A stretch of DNA of 64,000 bases from Chitinophaga sancti (GTDB taxonomy: Bacteria > Bacteroidota > Bacteroidia > Chitinophagales > Chitinophagaceae), in NCBI RefSeq assembly GCF_034087045.1, contig NZ_CP139247.1, positions 1,364,001 through 1,428,000 on the forward strand, given 5' to 3'. Made by a program: the position numbers and the translations under genes. This document shows positions 44,937 to 53,849 of this stretch, piece by piece. How positions within the stretch are numbered: position 1 is the first letter of the stretch; each line of letters opens with the position of its first letter. The notes below the pieces were generated by a model, which worked only from the letters and a program-made list of their open reading frames with translations, had not been told where the DNA came from and did not search any database.

Positions 44937-45533
44937 ATGGCATTTATACATCACAATAGTGACAACGGGGCGGACGATGCACAGCTGATCCGGATATACA
45001 AAAAATCCGGCAAGCTTGAAGATCTCGCTACCCTATACCAGCGTTACATGAACCTGGTATATGGGGTCTGTTTGCGTTATTTTGATGAAGAGGCCAGTAA
45101 GGATGTTGTGATGCAGATTTTTGAAGAACTCATCGTGAAAGTGCAACAGTATGAGATACAGAACTTTAAAAGCTGGCTACATGTCCTGACCCGCAATCAT
45201 TGTCTGATGAAACTGCGGGCGATGAAGAATAAAGAAAGCCGTGAGATCTCTCTTGATGTGCTCCCTGTTATGGAAAACGAGCAGTTTACACATCATGATG
45301 GCGGTACGGTACTGGAGACAAATCTCCAGGAGATGGAAAGGTGTATGGAGACCTTACCGGAAGAACAGAAGCGTAGTGTCGATCTTTTTTACCTGAAGGA
45401 AAAGAGTTACAAAGAAGTAGCCGATCTGACAGGATATGAAATGAAAAAGGTGAAAAGCTATATTCAGAATGGGAAGCGCAATCTGAAAAATTGTATGGAA
45501 CAACATAATGCAGCAGCAAAACAATCATATTAA
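44937..45533 (+). CDS. ECF-like RNA polymerase sigma factor
   Basis: 198 residues from MAFIHHNSDNGADDAQLIRI. Region 2 (~15-95) has LATLYQRYMNLVYGVCLRYF with DEEASKDVVMQIFEEL and SWLHVLTRNHCLMKLRA; region 4 (~135-190) has LPEEQKRSVDLFYLKEKSYK and EVADLTGYEMKKVKSYIQNG. It belongs to the sigma-70 family. A TATATTTG -7 element (44920-44927) ends only 9 bp before the ATG, so the mRNA may be nearly leaderless. It overlaps the following membrane-protein gene by 26 bp. Confidence 0.85.
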   Translation: MAFIHHNSDNGADDAQLIRIYKKSGKLEDLATLYQRYMNLVYGVCLRYFDEEASKDVVMQIFEELIVKVQQYEIQNFKSWLHVLTRNHCLMKLRAMKNKESREISLDVLPVMENEQFTHHDGGTVLETNLQEMERCMETLPEEQKRSVDLFYLKEKSYKEVADLTGYEMKKVKSYIQNGKRNLKNCMEQHNAAAKQSY

Positions 45534-46764
45534 ACCTGTGGCAGATCCTGAGTTGATACGCCGTTATCTGGCTGGAGAGTTGGATCACAAGGCTATGCAT
45601 GCCCTGGAGCGGCAGGCTTTGGATGATCCATTCCTGGCAGAAGCACTGGAGGGCTTTGAACAGCAAGCTCCGGATCAGCGTATGAATTTGGCTGACCTGA
45701 GCAAACGGCTGGAGCAAAGGGTACAGGCGCCTGCTAATAGGAGGGTGATTCCAATGTATCTGCGTTGGGTAGCTGCAGCGTCGGTGTGTTTTGTAGTTGG
45801 GTCCAGCATTATCTGGTTATGGCCTGCAGGTAATAAAACTGAAATAGCGAAGGTGGCTATTAAGGCGGATACCATTATTCCGGCTGAGGTACCAGCGATG
45901 GTACAGGTGCCGGAAAGTGCAACGATGTTTAAGAATGAACAGGGGACTAATAAAAGTTTTCAGACACCGGCAGTAACTACTCCATTGGCAACTCCTCTAA
46001 ATGTACCAAAGCCAGCACCGCAGCCGCAGGCAGAGGTCACATTGGCACCAGCACCAGCTTTGACTCCTTCTATTACAGTTGCTAAAGATACTGTTGATGA
46101 ATTGGCCAGTCAGAATTATCGTGAAGCTGATGAGTATAAATCATCAGCTACTGCGGCGATGGCAATGAACCAGATATCCAGGTTTTCTACTTATGATCAA
46201 AACCTCATTAAAGGAAGGGTCCTTAATTGGAAAGGAGACAGTGGTATTGCCGGTGTAACCGTTACTACCGGAATTTATGGTGTAACTACAGACCAGGAAG
46301 GATATTTCTCTCTCCCGGCCGCGAAAATGAGTAAGAAATTGGGAGGTAATCAACTGTTTACTGCCTATGCTCCCGGATATGAAAGTAAGAGCCTGAATTA
46401 TTCAGGCAGAGAGCCGTTTGTAAGAATACAACTGAAACGAACTACAGATACTACAACCGTAATCGGTAATTCAGGCAATAATGATCCTTCTCCCATGGGT
46501 GGATTTGAGAAGTACGAAATATATCTCACTAAAAATGTACAATATCCTGCAGGTCTTACTGTAAGAGGAAGAGTCAGGGTACAATTCTACGTACAACCTG
46601 ATGGTTCGCTGACTGATTTCAGGGTGCTGAAAAAGCTTCAGACTGAATGTGATCAGGAAGCTATCCGCTTAATCAAAGCCGGACCGGCCTGGCTACCAGC
46701 AGCAAATGGAAAAGCTGTAAAAGTAAAAGTTGATGTGAATTTTACCCCGGAAGCGCATCAATAG
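45508..46764 (+). CDS. Anti-sigma-type membrane protein with carboxypeptidase-like and TonB C-terminal domains
   Basis: 418 residues. The cytoplasmic N-terminus (~1-80, PELIRRYLAGELDHKAMHAL) resembles anti-sigma segments; one transmembrane helix stands at ~84-104. A Pro/Ala-rich periplasmic spacer (~140-190) leads to a carboxypeptidase regulatory-like fold (~230-300, LIKGRVLNWKGDSGIAGVTV ... TTDQEGYFSLPA) and then a TonB C-terminal domain (~335-418, GRVRVQFYVQPDGSLTDFRV, then AIRLIKAGPAWLPA). The overlap with the sigma gene supports coupled function. It may carry a signal to, or draw energy for, outer-membrane receptors. Confidence 0.75.
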   Translation: MQQQNNHIKPVADPELIRRYLAGELDHKAMHALERQALDDPFLAEALEGFEQQAPDQRMNLADLSKRLEQRVQAPANRRVIPMYLRWVAAASVCFVVGSSIIWLWPAGNKTEIAKVAIKADTIIPAEVPAMVQVPESATMFKNEQGTNKSFQTPAVTTPLATPLNVPKPAPQPQAEVTLAPAPALTPSITVAKDTVDELASQNYREADEYKSSATAAMAMNQISRFSTYDQNLIKGRVLNWKGDSGIAGVTVTTGIYGVTTDQEGYFSLPAAKMSKKLGGNQLFTAYAPGYESKSLNYSGREPFVRIQLKRTTDTTTVIGNSGNNDPSPMGGFEKYEIYLTKNVQYPAGLTVRGRVRVQFYVQPDGSLTDFRVLKKLQTECDQEAIRLIKAGPAWLPAANGKAVKVKVDVNFTPEAHQ

Positions 46765-46967
46765 CTGGCTTTGTTCTGTTTTATCGCCTTAATCAGTTTC
46801 CTGTTTCTTCTATCTGCGCGACTATCGTTTAATGATACGACTGCCCAAATTGCAGCAGGAATCCACCCCAGTATTGTGCATTGGAGTATCAGGCATAATA
46901 TGCCGGAAAGAAGCTTACCTCTCAGCAAAAATGATAGCCAAGGTAACAATATTGCTATCAGCGTCAT
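46758..46967 (-). CDS. YqaE/Pmp3-like small membrane protein with C-terminal extension
   Basis: 69 residues, two transmembrane helices (~3-20 and ~22-45). ILLPWLSFLLRGKLLSGILC then ILGWIPAAIWAVVSLND match the Pmp3 (YqaE) proteolipid pattern, ILLPPLGVFL...LGWIPGIIHA. Yeast and plant members affect membrane potential and salt stress. The ~22-residue basic tail (DSRADRRNRKLIKAIKQNK) is longer than the usual ~52-residue protein. Its end overlaps the convergent TonB-domain gene by 7 bp. Confidence 0.75.
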   Translation of the reverse strand: MTLIAILLPWLSFLLRGKLLSGILCLILQCTILGWIPAAIWAVVSLNDSRADRRNRKLIKAIKQNKASY

Positions 46968-46991
46968 GTTGTGGTCTTTTATTGGAATTTA

Positions 46992-48368
46992 CTACTTTTT
47001 GCGGTCTTTCCACATCTGGTTGAAGGATTTAGGCGTAAATACAGGCAATTCCCTGTCTTCTCCCCATGCTTGGGTAAAGAACCTTTTCATGAAGAAGTTC
47101 TTCATATTTCCACTGGCAAGGTTCATCATGCGCCGGCTTAGACTGACTTGTTTCCAGCCAAACCAGGATATCTTTTCAGCACCGGAAGTATAGTTTTCTT
47201 CTACTGCTTTATGTCGGTTGTGGAGTAGTAATTCATGGAGGTTGATGCGTACCGGGCATACTTCAGTACAGTTTCCGCAAAGGGATGAAGCATAGCTCAG
47301 GTGCATATAATTTTCAACGCCCTTCAGGTGAGGGGTAATGACAGAACCGATTGGACCACTATAGGTTGTGCCATAGGTATGACCACCAATGTTTTTATAA
47401 ACAGGGCAGGCATTCAGGCAGGAACCGCAGCGAATACAATACAGTGCTTCTCTGGCATCGGTATCCGCAAGTAAATTAGTACGGCCATTATCCATCAGGA
47501 TCACATACATTTCTTCAGGGCCATCTATTTCTCCTTCCTGACGGGGACCGGTAAAGATGGAGTTATATACAGTTACCTGCTGACCGGTACCATAGGTAGC
47601 CAGCAATGGCCAGAAGAGTGCCAGGTCATTGATAGATGGGATCATCTTTTCGATGCCCACCAGTACGATATGTGTTTTAGGAAAGGCGGTGCTCAGACGT
47701 GCGTTTCCTTCATTTTCAGTTACGGCGATACCACCGATATCTGCAATTATGAAGTTTGCACCCGTGATGCCGATTTCTGCATCCAGGTATTTCTGACGTA
47801 GTTTTTCACGGGCTACCATGGTCAGCTCCTGGGGAGTGAGGTTAGGAGGCGTGCCCAGTTTTTCTTCGAACAGACGGGCTACATCTTCCTTACTTTTGTG
47901 CATAGCGGGCGTTACAATGTGGTAAGGCGGCTCACCATCCAGCTGTTGGATATATTCTCCCAGGTCTGTTTCTACACACTCAATATTATGATCGGCCAGG
48001 AAGCTGTTCAAATGAACTTCTTCTGTCGCCATTGATTTGCTCTTTACGATGCTTTTGCAATTCCTGGCTTTGCAAATGTTAAGTATTTCTTCCAGTACCT
48101 GCTCCGCATTTTCCGCCCAGATCACTTTTCCACCACGACGGGTCAGATTGGATTCAAACTCTTCGAGGTGTTTGTCCAGTTGTTCAATCGCTCGCCACTT
48201 GATATTTTTGGCGCGTTCGCGAGCAGTCATCAGATCGGCGAACTGATTTTTTCCGGCTTTTACAGCTGTATTATACTTGCCTATATTATAATTGATTGTC
48301 TGGCGATGACCGAGGTCTGTCGCTTTCTTCTCGCTCTTGTCCAGGAATGTGGAGGCATTCTGATGCAT
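46992..48368 (-). CDS. lutB: LutB-type iron-sulfur protein (lactate utilization)
   Basis: 458 residues. The LUD domain (~65-290) is followed by two [4Fe-4S] motifs, CIRCGSCLNACPVY and CGNCTEVCPV, and a C-terminal helical part. LutB works with LutA and LutC in oxidation of L-lactate. Here it is alone: the flanking genes are Pmp3-like and DUF3109, so LutA/LutC lie elsewhere or are absent. The motif set supports the name, though the role outside the LutABC operon is inferred. Confidence 0.85.
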   Translation of the reverse strand: MHQNASTFLDKSEKKATDLGHRQTINYNIGKYNTAVKAGKNQFADLMTARERAKNIKWRAIEQLDKHLEEFESNLTRRGGKVIWAENAEQVLEEILNICKARNCKSIVKSKSMATEEVHLNSFLADHNIECVETDLGEYIQQLDGEPPYHIVTPAMHKSKEDVARLFEEKLGTPPNLTPQELTMVAREKLRQKYLDAEIGITGANFIIADIGGIAVTENEGNARLSTAFPKTHIVLVGIEKMIPSINDLALFWPLLATYGTGQQVTVYNSIFTGPRQEGEIDGPEEMYVILMDNGRTNLLADTDAREALYCIRCGSCLNACPVYKNIGGHTYGTTYSGPIGSVITPHLKGVENYMHLSYASSLCGNCTEVCPVRINLHELLLHNRHKAVEENYTSGAEKISWFGWKQVSLSRRMMNLASGNMKNFFMKRFFTQAWGEDRELPVFTPKSFNQMWKDRKK

Positions 48369-48397
48369 ACTTTGTTAGAATTGCTGATTGCGAATGA

Positions 48398-48424
48398 CAA
48401 AAGCCATACCGTTTTCCGGTATGG
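48398..48424 (-). terminator. Terminator of the DUF3109 gene
   Basis: An 8-bp stem ccataccg/cggtatgg, on the minus strand followed by cttttgtc. It lies between the DUF3109 stop and the lutB start. Confidence 0.5.
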
Positions 48425-48493
48425 TGGTGTATTTAGACAACTGTTTGGTAAAGATAGGGAATTACCGATGGATAATACCACAGGCCGTCAGCC

Positions 48494-49069
48494 TTAATCT
48501 GCGCGGTATTTTTTTGTCGCTATTTTATCCAGCACGGCGTAAAATTCTTCTCCGTATTTGCGGATGATAGCTTCCTGGAGGAAGCGGTACACCGGTACTT
48601 TCAGGCTTTTGCCATTCTTGCATGCTGGTTTACATATGTCCCAACGATCGTAGTTGACCGCTTCAAAAGATTCGTATTTAGTGACCCGGATAGGGTAGAG
48701 GTGGCAGGAGATCGGCTTTTTATAATCTACGACGCCGTCTTTGTATGCTTTTTCTATACCGCAACCTACTACGCCATATTCATCGATGCTGGCGTAGGCA
48801 CAGATACCACCATCCACGATAGGGGTTACATACCCATATTCATCATCAATAGTATTGGTCCCGGTTTTTTCTATTTCGGCGATCCCTTCCGGGCGCAGGT
48901 AAGACTTGATTTTTGGATAGACCTTCTTCAGGATCTTAACTTCGTCTTTGTCCAGTGGAGCTCCACAGTCCCCGGCTACGCAGCAGGCTCCTTTGCAGGC
49001 CCCGAGGTTGCATACGAACTTTTCTTCCACTATTTCGTCACTGATATATTTATCGTCTATGATGATCAT
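48494..49069 (-). CDS. DUF3109 family cysteine-rich protein
   Basis: 191 residues with clustered cysteines: CNLGACKGACCVAGDCGAP, then YGVVGCGIEKA, SCHLYPI and DICKPAC. The family (DUF3109) is conserved in Bacteroidota and is related to YkgJ-like zinc/iron-sulfur proteins; its function is unknown. A TAATTTTG -7 element is at 49087-49094 (complement), ~14 bp before the ATG. It is next to, but apparently not in an operon with, gldD. Confidence 0.85.
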   Translation of the reverse strand: MIIIDDKYISDEIVEEKFVCNLGACKGACCVAGDCGAPLDKDEVKILKKVYPKIKSYLRPEGIAEIEKTGTNTIDDEYGYVTPIVDGGICAYASIDEYGVVGCGIEKAYKDGVVDYKKPISCHLYPIRVTKYESFEAVNYDRWDICKPACKNGKSLKVPVYRFLQEAIIRKYGEEFYAVLDKIATKKYRAD

Positions 49070-49132
49070 TGGCAGGATAATGACCGCAAAATTACAACAA
49101 TCCGGTTGCTTTTACATGGTTCGGTTCGGAGT

Positions 49133-49768
49133 CTAACGCCATTTCAGTGTTTCCACCAGGTGAAGCATATCTTCCTGTAGGAATTTGTGCACTGGAGCGA
49201 GGGAGTCGGCATTTGGTGCAGCGTCGAAATAAAGGGCGCCACGCAGAAAGTGTTTTACGGAATCTGTCATATAGAACTGTTTGGCAGAAGCTGCGTTACC
49301 TCCCACTTCGTAGAAGAGACCATAAATGTGGTTGGCTGGGTTACCGATGTTCTTTTCTTCAATGTATTCTGCCTTATAAGTATGCTTATAAGTCATCTTA
49401 AAGGCATCATTGACAAGTTTCTGGAAGTCGTTTTCCCCTTTCCCGATTTCTTTGTAGCTCATGTATATTTTCCCATTGAGGGAAGGAAACTCTACATTTA
49501 TCCAATAGGGATTTTCAGTTTTTTGTCCAAAGAAGAGGCTATCCTTGACGATATTGGCGTAAACGGGATATTCGAATGTATATGGATATCCGGGTTGGTC
49601 AAAAACGCGATATTCTCTTTTAGGAAAATTGATCTGGAAGTACCCTCTTGGTTTTGGGGTATATGTTTGGTCACAGGCAGTATACAGCAACGGCAGTAAT
49701 AACAGCATGAAACAGCCCTTCAGCCGGGCGGTAACAGTTGAAAGGCTTCTTTTTCTCTTACAGTTCAT
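49133..49768 (-). CDS. gldD: Gliding motility lipoprotein GldD
   Basis: 211 residues. The signal peptide ends with YTACDQ (lipobox Cys), then YTPKPRGYFQINFPKREY, the diagnostic GldD start. GldD is one of the lipoproteins required for gliding and type IX secretion in Flavobacterium. It sits 18 bp downstream of gldE, as in other Bacteroidota, and the two are likely one operon. The C-terminus ends HLVETLKWR, typical of the family. Confidence 0.93.
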   Translation of the reverse strand: MNCKRKRSLSTVTARLKGCFMLLLLPLLYTACDQTYTPKPRGYFQINFPKREYRVFDQPGYPYTFEYPVYANIVKDSLFFGQKTENPYWINVEFPSLNGKIYMSYKEIGKGENDFQKLVNDAFKMTYKHTYKAEYIEEKNIGNPANHIYGLFYEVGGNAASAKQFYMTDSVKHFLRGALYFDAAPNADSLAPVHKFLQEDMLHLVETLKWR

Positions 49769-49786
49769 TGCTTCTATGTTGTGATA

Positions 49787-51148
49787 TTATTCTTCTTCTT
49801 CCACGTTTTGCCTTACGCTTACCTGTACTTTCTGGATGCGCATCTTGCTCTTTTCCAGTACGGTAAAGTCATAGTCTCCATAGGTGATCACGCTGTTTTC
49901 TTCCGGGAATTTACCAGCCAGTTCAAGGATCAGGCCTCCGATGGAGTCGCTTTCACCCTTTACTGTTTCGAAGGTATCCGGAGGGATGTTCATGATACGG
50001 CAAACGTCGTTGAGCATGGTTTTGCCCTCGAACACGTAGGTATAGTTGTCAACTTTGGAATAGTTGAACTCTTCTTCGTCAAATTCATCTTTGATATCTC
50101 CGATCACTTCTTCCACAATATCTTCCAGGGTTACGATACCGGAGGTACCACCAAATTCGTCTACCACTACAGCAAAGTGCATTCTCCTGGTCTGGAATTC
50201 AGATAGCAGGTCTTCGATCAGCTTGTGGCCGTGAACGAAGAATGGCTGGCGCATCACGGTGTGCCAGTCAAAAGTATTGCCCTTGTCGAGATGTGGGAGC
50301 AGGTCTTTGGTGTGAATAACGCCAACAATATTGTCCAGATTGCCTTTGTAAACAGGCAGGCGGGAATAGTGGAGGTCAGCTACATGCTTAACAACCACAT
50401 CAAAAGGGGCATCGTATTCTACACCGTGCACATCCAGGCGGGTATGCATGATTTGTTTTACGGTGATATTGCCAAACTTCAGGATACCTTTCAGGATGTT
50501 TTTTTCTTCCTGTGAGGCAGTCGGGTCCACACTCATTTCGATGGCTTCGTCTATTTCCTGGTAGTTTACAGCGCCGCTACCACGGTGAAAGAAGCGGGCT
50601 TCGATGCTTTCGCTCATGCTAACATAGAAGTCGCTCACTGGTTCGAGGGTAGCATGAATAATGCTTACAAACCAGGCAAAGTAGGTAGCAAAGCGAATGT
50701 TGTTTTGTGCGGCCCATACCCTGGGGAGTACCTGGCCAAAGAAGAGGAGTACAAAGATAATGATGGCTATGCGCACCACGAAGGAAACGACAGGCAGGGT
50801 CTGCAGGTCTTCCATCTGGGTGATGAGGTAGCTGGTCACCATGATGAATGCCAGGGAAAGAAGTATACCTGCTATCTGGAGAGATGCCAGCAGGGAGCGG
50901 GGCTTTTCCAGGAGTTTGGTAATGAGTTTTCCACTGGTATTTTGTCTGGTTTTCAGAGCGTTCAGGTCCTTGTAATTCAGGGAGAAGAAGGCTACTTCTG
51001 CGCCGGAGACGATGAAAGCCAGGAGTAAGAGTATGAAGATTACAAGCAGATAAATCACCACGTTTGGCGTGGCAATTGGCGCCGAGGCTTGTAACAGGGT
51101 GAGCTTACCAGAAATAATGCTTGCCGGATAGGTGTACAAATTGTTCAA
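49787..51148 (-). CDS. gldE: Gliding motility-associated protein GldE (CBS/CorC-type)
   Basis: 453 residues. A DUF21-type membrane domain with several helices (~30-180, LAFIVSGAEVAFFSLNYKDLN) is followed by two CBS domains (~210-350, IMHTRLDVHGVEYDAPFDVV and VHGHKLIEDLLSEFQ, with GTSGIVTLEDIVEEVIGDI) and a CorC-HlyC domain (~360-440). It is homologous to hemolysin/magnesium transporters but its order with gldD, ssb and mutY marks it as GldE. It increases the stability or function of GldD in Flavobacterium. Confidence 0.9.
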   Translation of the reverse strand: MNNLYTYPASIISGKLTLLQASAPIATPNVVIYLLVIFILLLLAFIVSGAEVAFFSLNYKDLNALKTRQNTSGKLITKLLEKPRSLLASLQIAGILLSLAFIMVTSYLITQMEDLQTLPVVSFVVRIAIIIFVLLFFGQVLPRVWAAQNNIRFATYFAWFVSIIHATLEPVSDFYVSMSESIEARFFHRGSGAVNYQEIDEAIEMSVDPTASQEEKNILKGILKFGNITVKQIMHTRLDVHGVEYDAPFDVVVKHVADLHYSRLPVYKGNLDNIVGVIHTKDLLPHLDKGNTFDWHTVMRQPFFVHGHKLIEDLLSEFQTRRMHFAVVVDEFGGTSGIVTLEDIVEEVIGDIKDEFDEEEFNYSKVDNYTYVFEGKTMLNDVCRIMNIPPDTFETVKGESDSIGGLILELAGKFPEENSVITYGDYDFTVLEKSKMRIQKVQVSVRQNVEEEE

Positions 51149-51318
51149 CTTTTCGTTAAGGAATTAAAAACCAGCATTACACTGCAAAGCAGGTTCCAAA
51201 AAAATGGGAAAGAAATTCAGGTATTAAATTGAATCGCTTTCCCTATATGCAAATATAAGTAATACCCCATTACGGGATTATCAAGCAAAAAAGAATTAAT
51301 ATTTTTTAATTGGATAGT

Positions 51319-51774
51319 TTAAAAGGGCAGATCGTCAGCTGCGTCACTAATTTGGGGGGGGATGTCCATATTGGGGAAATTGTCACCGGTAGTGCTACCT
51401 GTATTACTGTGATGGATAGCATGCTCTGAATTATTAAGATCCATGCGTTTATCCAGCATAACGAGGTTATCACCTACAACTTCGGTAGCAAATTTTTTAT
51501 TTCCTTCCTTATCTTCCCAGCTACGTGTGCGCAGACGTCCTTCAATGTAAACCAGGCTGCCTTTGTGCAGGTATTTCTGCGCTAATTCTGCCAGTCCACG
51601 CCATAAAACTACCGTGTGCCATTCTGTTTGGGAGATCAGTTTACCGGCCCTGTCTTTAAATGTTTCCGTAGTAGCCAGAGAAAATTTAGCTACTGCGATA
51701 TTGCCTTCTAAAAACTGTACATCCGGATCTCTACCCAAGTTGCCAATCAGGATTACTTTATTAACACCTCTCAT
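51319..51774 (-). CDS. ssb: Single-stranded DNA-binding protein
   Basis: 151 residues. The OB fold (~1-110) starts MRGVNKVILIGNLGRDPDVQ and contains SQTEWHTVVLWRGLAELAQKYL and VYIEGRLRTRSWEDKEG. The disordered tail ends ISDAADDLPF, the acidic tip that recruits partners (DDLPF). It is the standard SSB. It stands between gldE and mutY. Confidence 0.96.
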   Translation of the reverse strand: MRGVNKVILIGNLGRDPDVQFLEGNIAVAKFSLATTETFKDRAGKLISQTEWHTVVLWRGLAELAQKYLHKGSLVYIEGRLRTRSWEDKEGNKKFATEVVGDNLVMLDKRMDLNNSEHAIHHSNTGSTTGDNFPNMDIPPQISDAADDLPF

Positions 51775-51952
51775 TGTTGCAGGTTTTAATCTATTGATTT
51801 TAACGATGGAAATATACTGTTTCTTTAAATAAACAACCTTCTTAAAGTTAACATTTTTTTCAAATCCTTGTGAAAAAAATGCTGACTAGTTTTAGCTTCA
51901 AATACCTTGCCGCAGCAAGTTGGGCGCACTTTGTCTTCAGTGAGTTTTTATA

Positions 51953-53017
51953 TCAGAACAAGCTCAATTCCCCACGTTTCAGGAAGTCTGTAATGGTTTT
52001 GGGGAATGCATACCTATCCAGTTGATCCTGAGGAACTGCTGTATAGCCGGGCATCTCAGGCTTTTTAGTTACTGACAGCATAATGAACTGACTATAGATG
52101 GTTTGATGTGTCAACTGCTGTTTAGACGAGGCGGACACTGCATCTATGTTATAACGTATATCTCCTACTTTTTCTTTGAATGCTGGGAGTTTTTTTATTT
52201 CACTGATATCGGCGGGGGTGCTGGTTTCAATAAGTACAAACTCATGTAGGTTTTGCCAGATATCGTTTTCCGTACGTTTACGGATATAGAAATCGTCCTT
52301 ATGTCTTACAATCAGGTAGTTGAAGTAGCGCTTTTTGATCACCAGTTTTTTTGCCTTTACTGGTAGCAGGCCAATAAGGCCCAGGTGAAGGGCTTTACAC
52401 TTTTTAGCCAGGGGGCATAATTTGCAGGTGGGTTGCTGTGGTTTACACACAACTGCGCCAAAGTCCATGATACTCTGGTTGTAAGTAGCTGATTCTCCGT
52501 GGGGAAGAAGTTCGGCAGCCAGGGTAGCAAACTGTTTTTTGCCGGCAGTGCTATCTATAGGTGTATCAATGTCGAAGAAGCGGGAAAGTACACGGAATAC
52601 GTTGCCATCCAGCACAGCATGTGGAAGGTTGAACGCAAATGAGGCAATTGCAGCTGAGGTATAAGGGCCAATGCCTTTGAGGGACTGAATTGCCTCGTAG
52701 GTATTGGGGAAGTGTCCGTGATACTGGGAAACGATCTGGCGGGCGGCTGCCAGCATATTTTTACAACGGGCATAGTAACCCAATCCCTGCCAGAGGCGGA
52801 ATACTTCTTCTTCCGGAGCAACGGCTAACTGCTGTACAGTAGGGTAAGCCTGAATAAATTTCTCGTAATAAGCCCATCCTTGTTCCACGCGGGTTTGTTG
52901 AAGGATGATTTCAGACAGCCATATCCGATAGGGGTCTTTTTCGCCTTTCCATGGCATTGAGCGTGTATTGTCATCACGATTCCATTCGAGGAGGGTGCTG
53001 GTAAAAAATTGTTTCAT
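51953..53017 (-). CDS. mutY: A/G-specific adenine glycosylase
   Basis: 354 residues. HhH-GPD domain with catalytic residues: MPWKGEKDPYRIWLSEIILQ, QGLGYYARCKNM and GIGPYTSAAIASFAF; the [4Fe-4S] loop is CKPQQPTCKLCPLAKKC. The C-terminal NUDIX-like part (~230-350) recognises 8-oxoG. It removes A paired with 8-oxoG. A TATCTTTG -7 element (complement of 53025-53032) covers the first possible ATG at 53026, so I chose 53017; the leader would be only a few nt. Confidence 0.93.
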   Translation of the reverse strand: MKQFFTSTLLEWNRDDNTRSMPWKGEKDPYRIWLSEIILQQTRVEQGWAYYEKFIQAYPTVQQLAVAPEEEVFRLWQGLGYYARCKNMLAAARQIVSQYHGHFPNTYEAIQSLKGIGPYTSAAIASFAFNLPHAVLDGNVFRVLSRFFDIDTPIDSTAGKKQFATLAAELLPHGESATYNQSIMDFGAVVCKPQQPTCKLCPLAKKCKALHLGLIGLLPVKAKKLVIKKRYFNYLIVRHKDDFYIRKRTENDIWQNLHEFVLIETSTPADISEIKKLPAFKEKVGDIRYNIDAVSASSKQQLTHQTIYSQFIMLSVTKKPEMPGYTAVPQDQLDRYAFPKTITDFLKRGELSLF

Positions 53018-53032
53018 GAAATGCAAAGATAA

Positions 53033-53535
53033 GTGAGTCGGGAATGATAAAATGAGTAGATGAAAAAGGAAGTACGATGAAAATATATATAATCATCTAT
53101 TACATATGAAAATAACTGTTATCTGAATGCTTTTTTAACGGAACTAGCTGATAAATAGACTAATGTGTAGAAAAATGCGTTATATTTAGGTAGGATCCCG
53201 AATTTGATTTTAATAAAATGAACATAACTTTTTCATTAAGAGCAGAAAAAAAAGACAAAATGAATATTATTTTTTGTATATTCGTTAAGTAGTGGTTTAG
53301 TGAAATATTCCGCTTCATACCTATCAATGTGAGCATGTAGTGATCACAAAATATGACCTTTGCTAAAGTTGTACCCAATGCTATAAGATTCGTTAAAGCT
53401 TAGTACACAAAGACTTGTAGAGTGATTATTAAAAAGATATAAGGTATAAGAAAAAAAGATAAAATTTATTTGCTTAAAATTCAGCAATTAAAAAAAATTA
53501 AATAATTTTGGGACAAGTAATCCTTCGCTTCAATT
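53033..53535. other. AT-rich divergent region between mutY and the HU operon
   Basis: About 500 bp. A TAATTTTG -7 element at 53503-53510 is placed correctly for the HU gene (leader ~20-25 nt). The remaining DNA is AT-rich and carries only short, implausible ORFs; no RNA gene recognised. Confidence 0.45.
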
Positions 53536-53826
53536 ATGAGAAAAGCTGACTTAATTAACAATATTGCTGAAAAAACCGGCATACCTAAAGTAGATGTGTT
53601 AGTAACACTAGAAGCCATGTTTAAGGAGGTCAAGGAAGCGTTGGCTAATGGCGAGCATATCTATATTAGAGGTTTTGGTAGCTTTATTACAAAGAAGAGA
53701 GCGGCCAAGATTGGTCGTAACATTAAGAAGAATGTGGCGGTAGAAATTCCAGAGCACTTTATTCCTGCATTCAAACCTTCGAAAGAATTCGTTGCTGAGG
53801 TAAAGAAGCTTAAAAGTTCTTCGTAA
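53536..53826 (+). CDS. HU/IHF-type DNA-binding protein
   Basis: 96 residues. The N-terminal helices (MRKADLINNIAEKTGIPKVD) and GFGSFITKKRAAKIGRNIKK identify the HU/IHF fold; the tip proline of the DNA-bending arm region lies in VEIPEHFIPAFKPSKEF. It differs from the 0.8 kb HU by the longer N-terminal half and more basic arm. It is the first gene of an operon with the TPR and COX24-like genes, a position conserved in Bacteroidota. Confidence 0.92.
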   Translation: MRKADLINNIAEKTGIPKVDVLVTLEAMFKEVKEALANGEHIYIRGFGSFITKKRAAKIGRNIKKNVAVEIPEHFIPAFKPSKEFVAEVKKLKSSS

Positions 53827-53849
53827 TTTTGCAGCCTAATATTTAAGGC

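Noticed and set aside
53160..53378. 72-codon minus-strand open frame in the mutY-HU gap
   Set aside because: Strongly AT-driven composition, no family match, no start signal.
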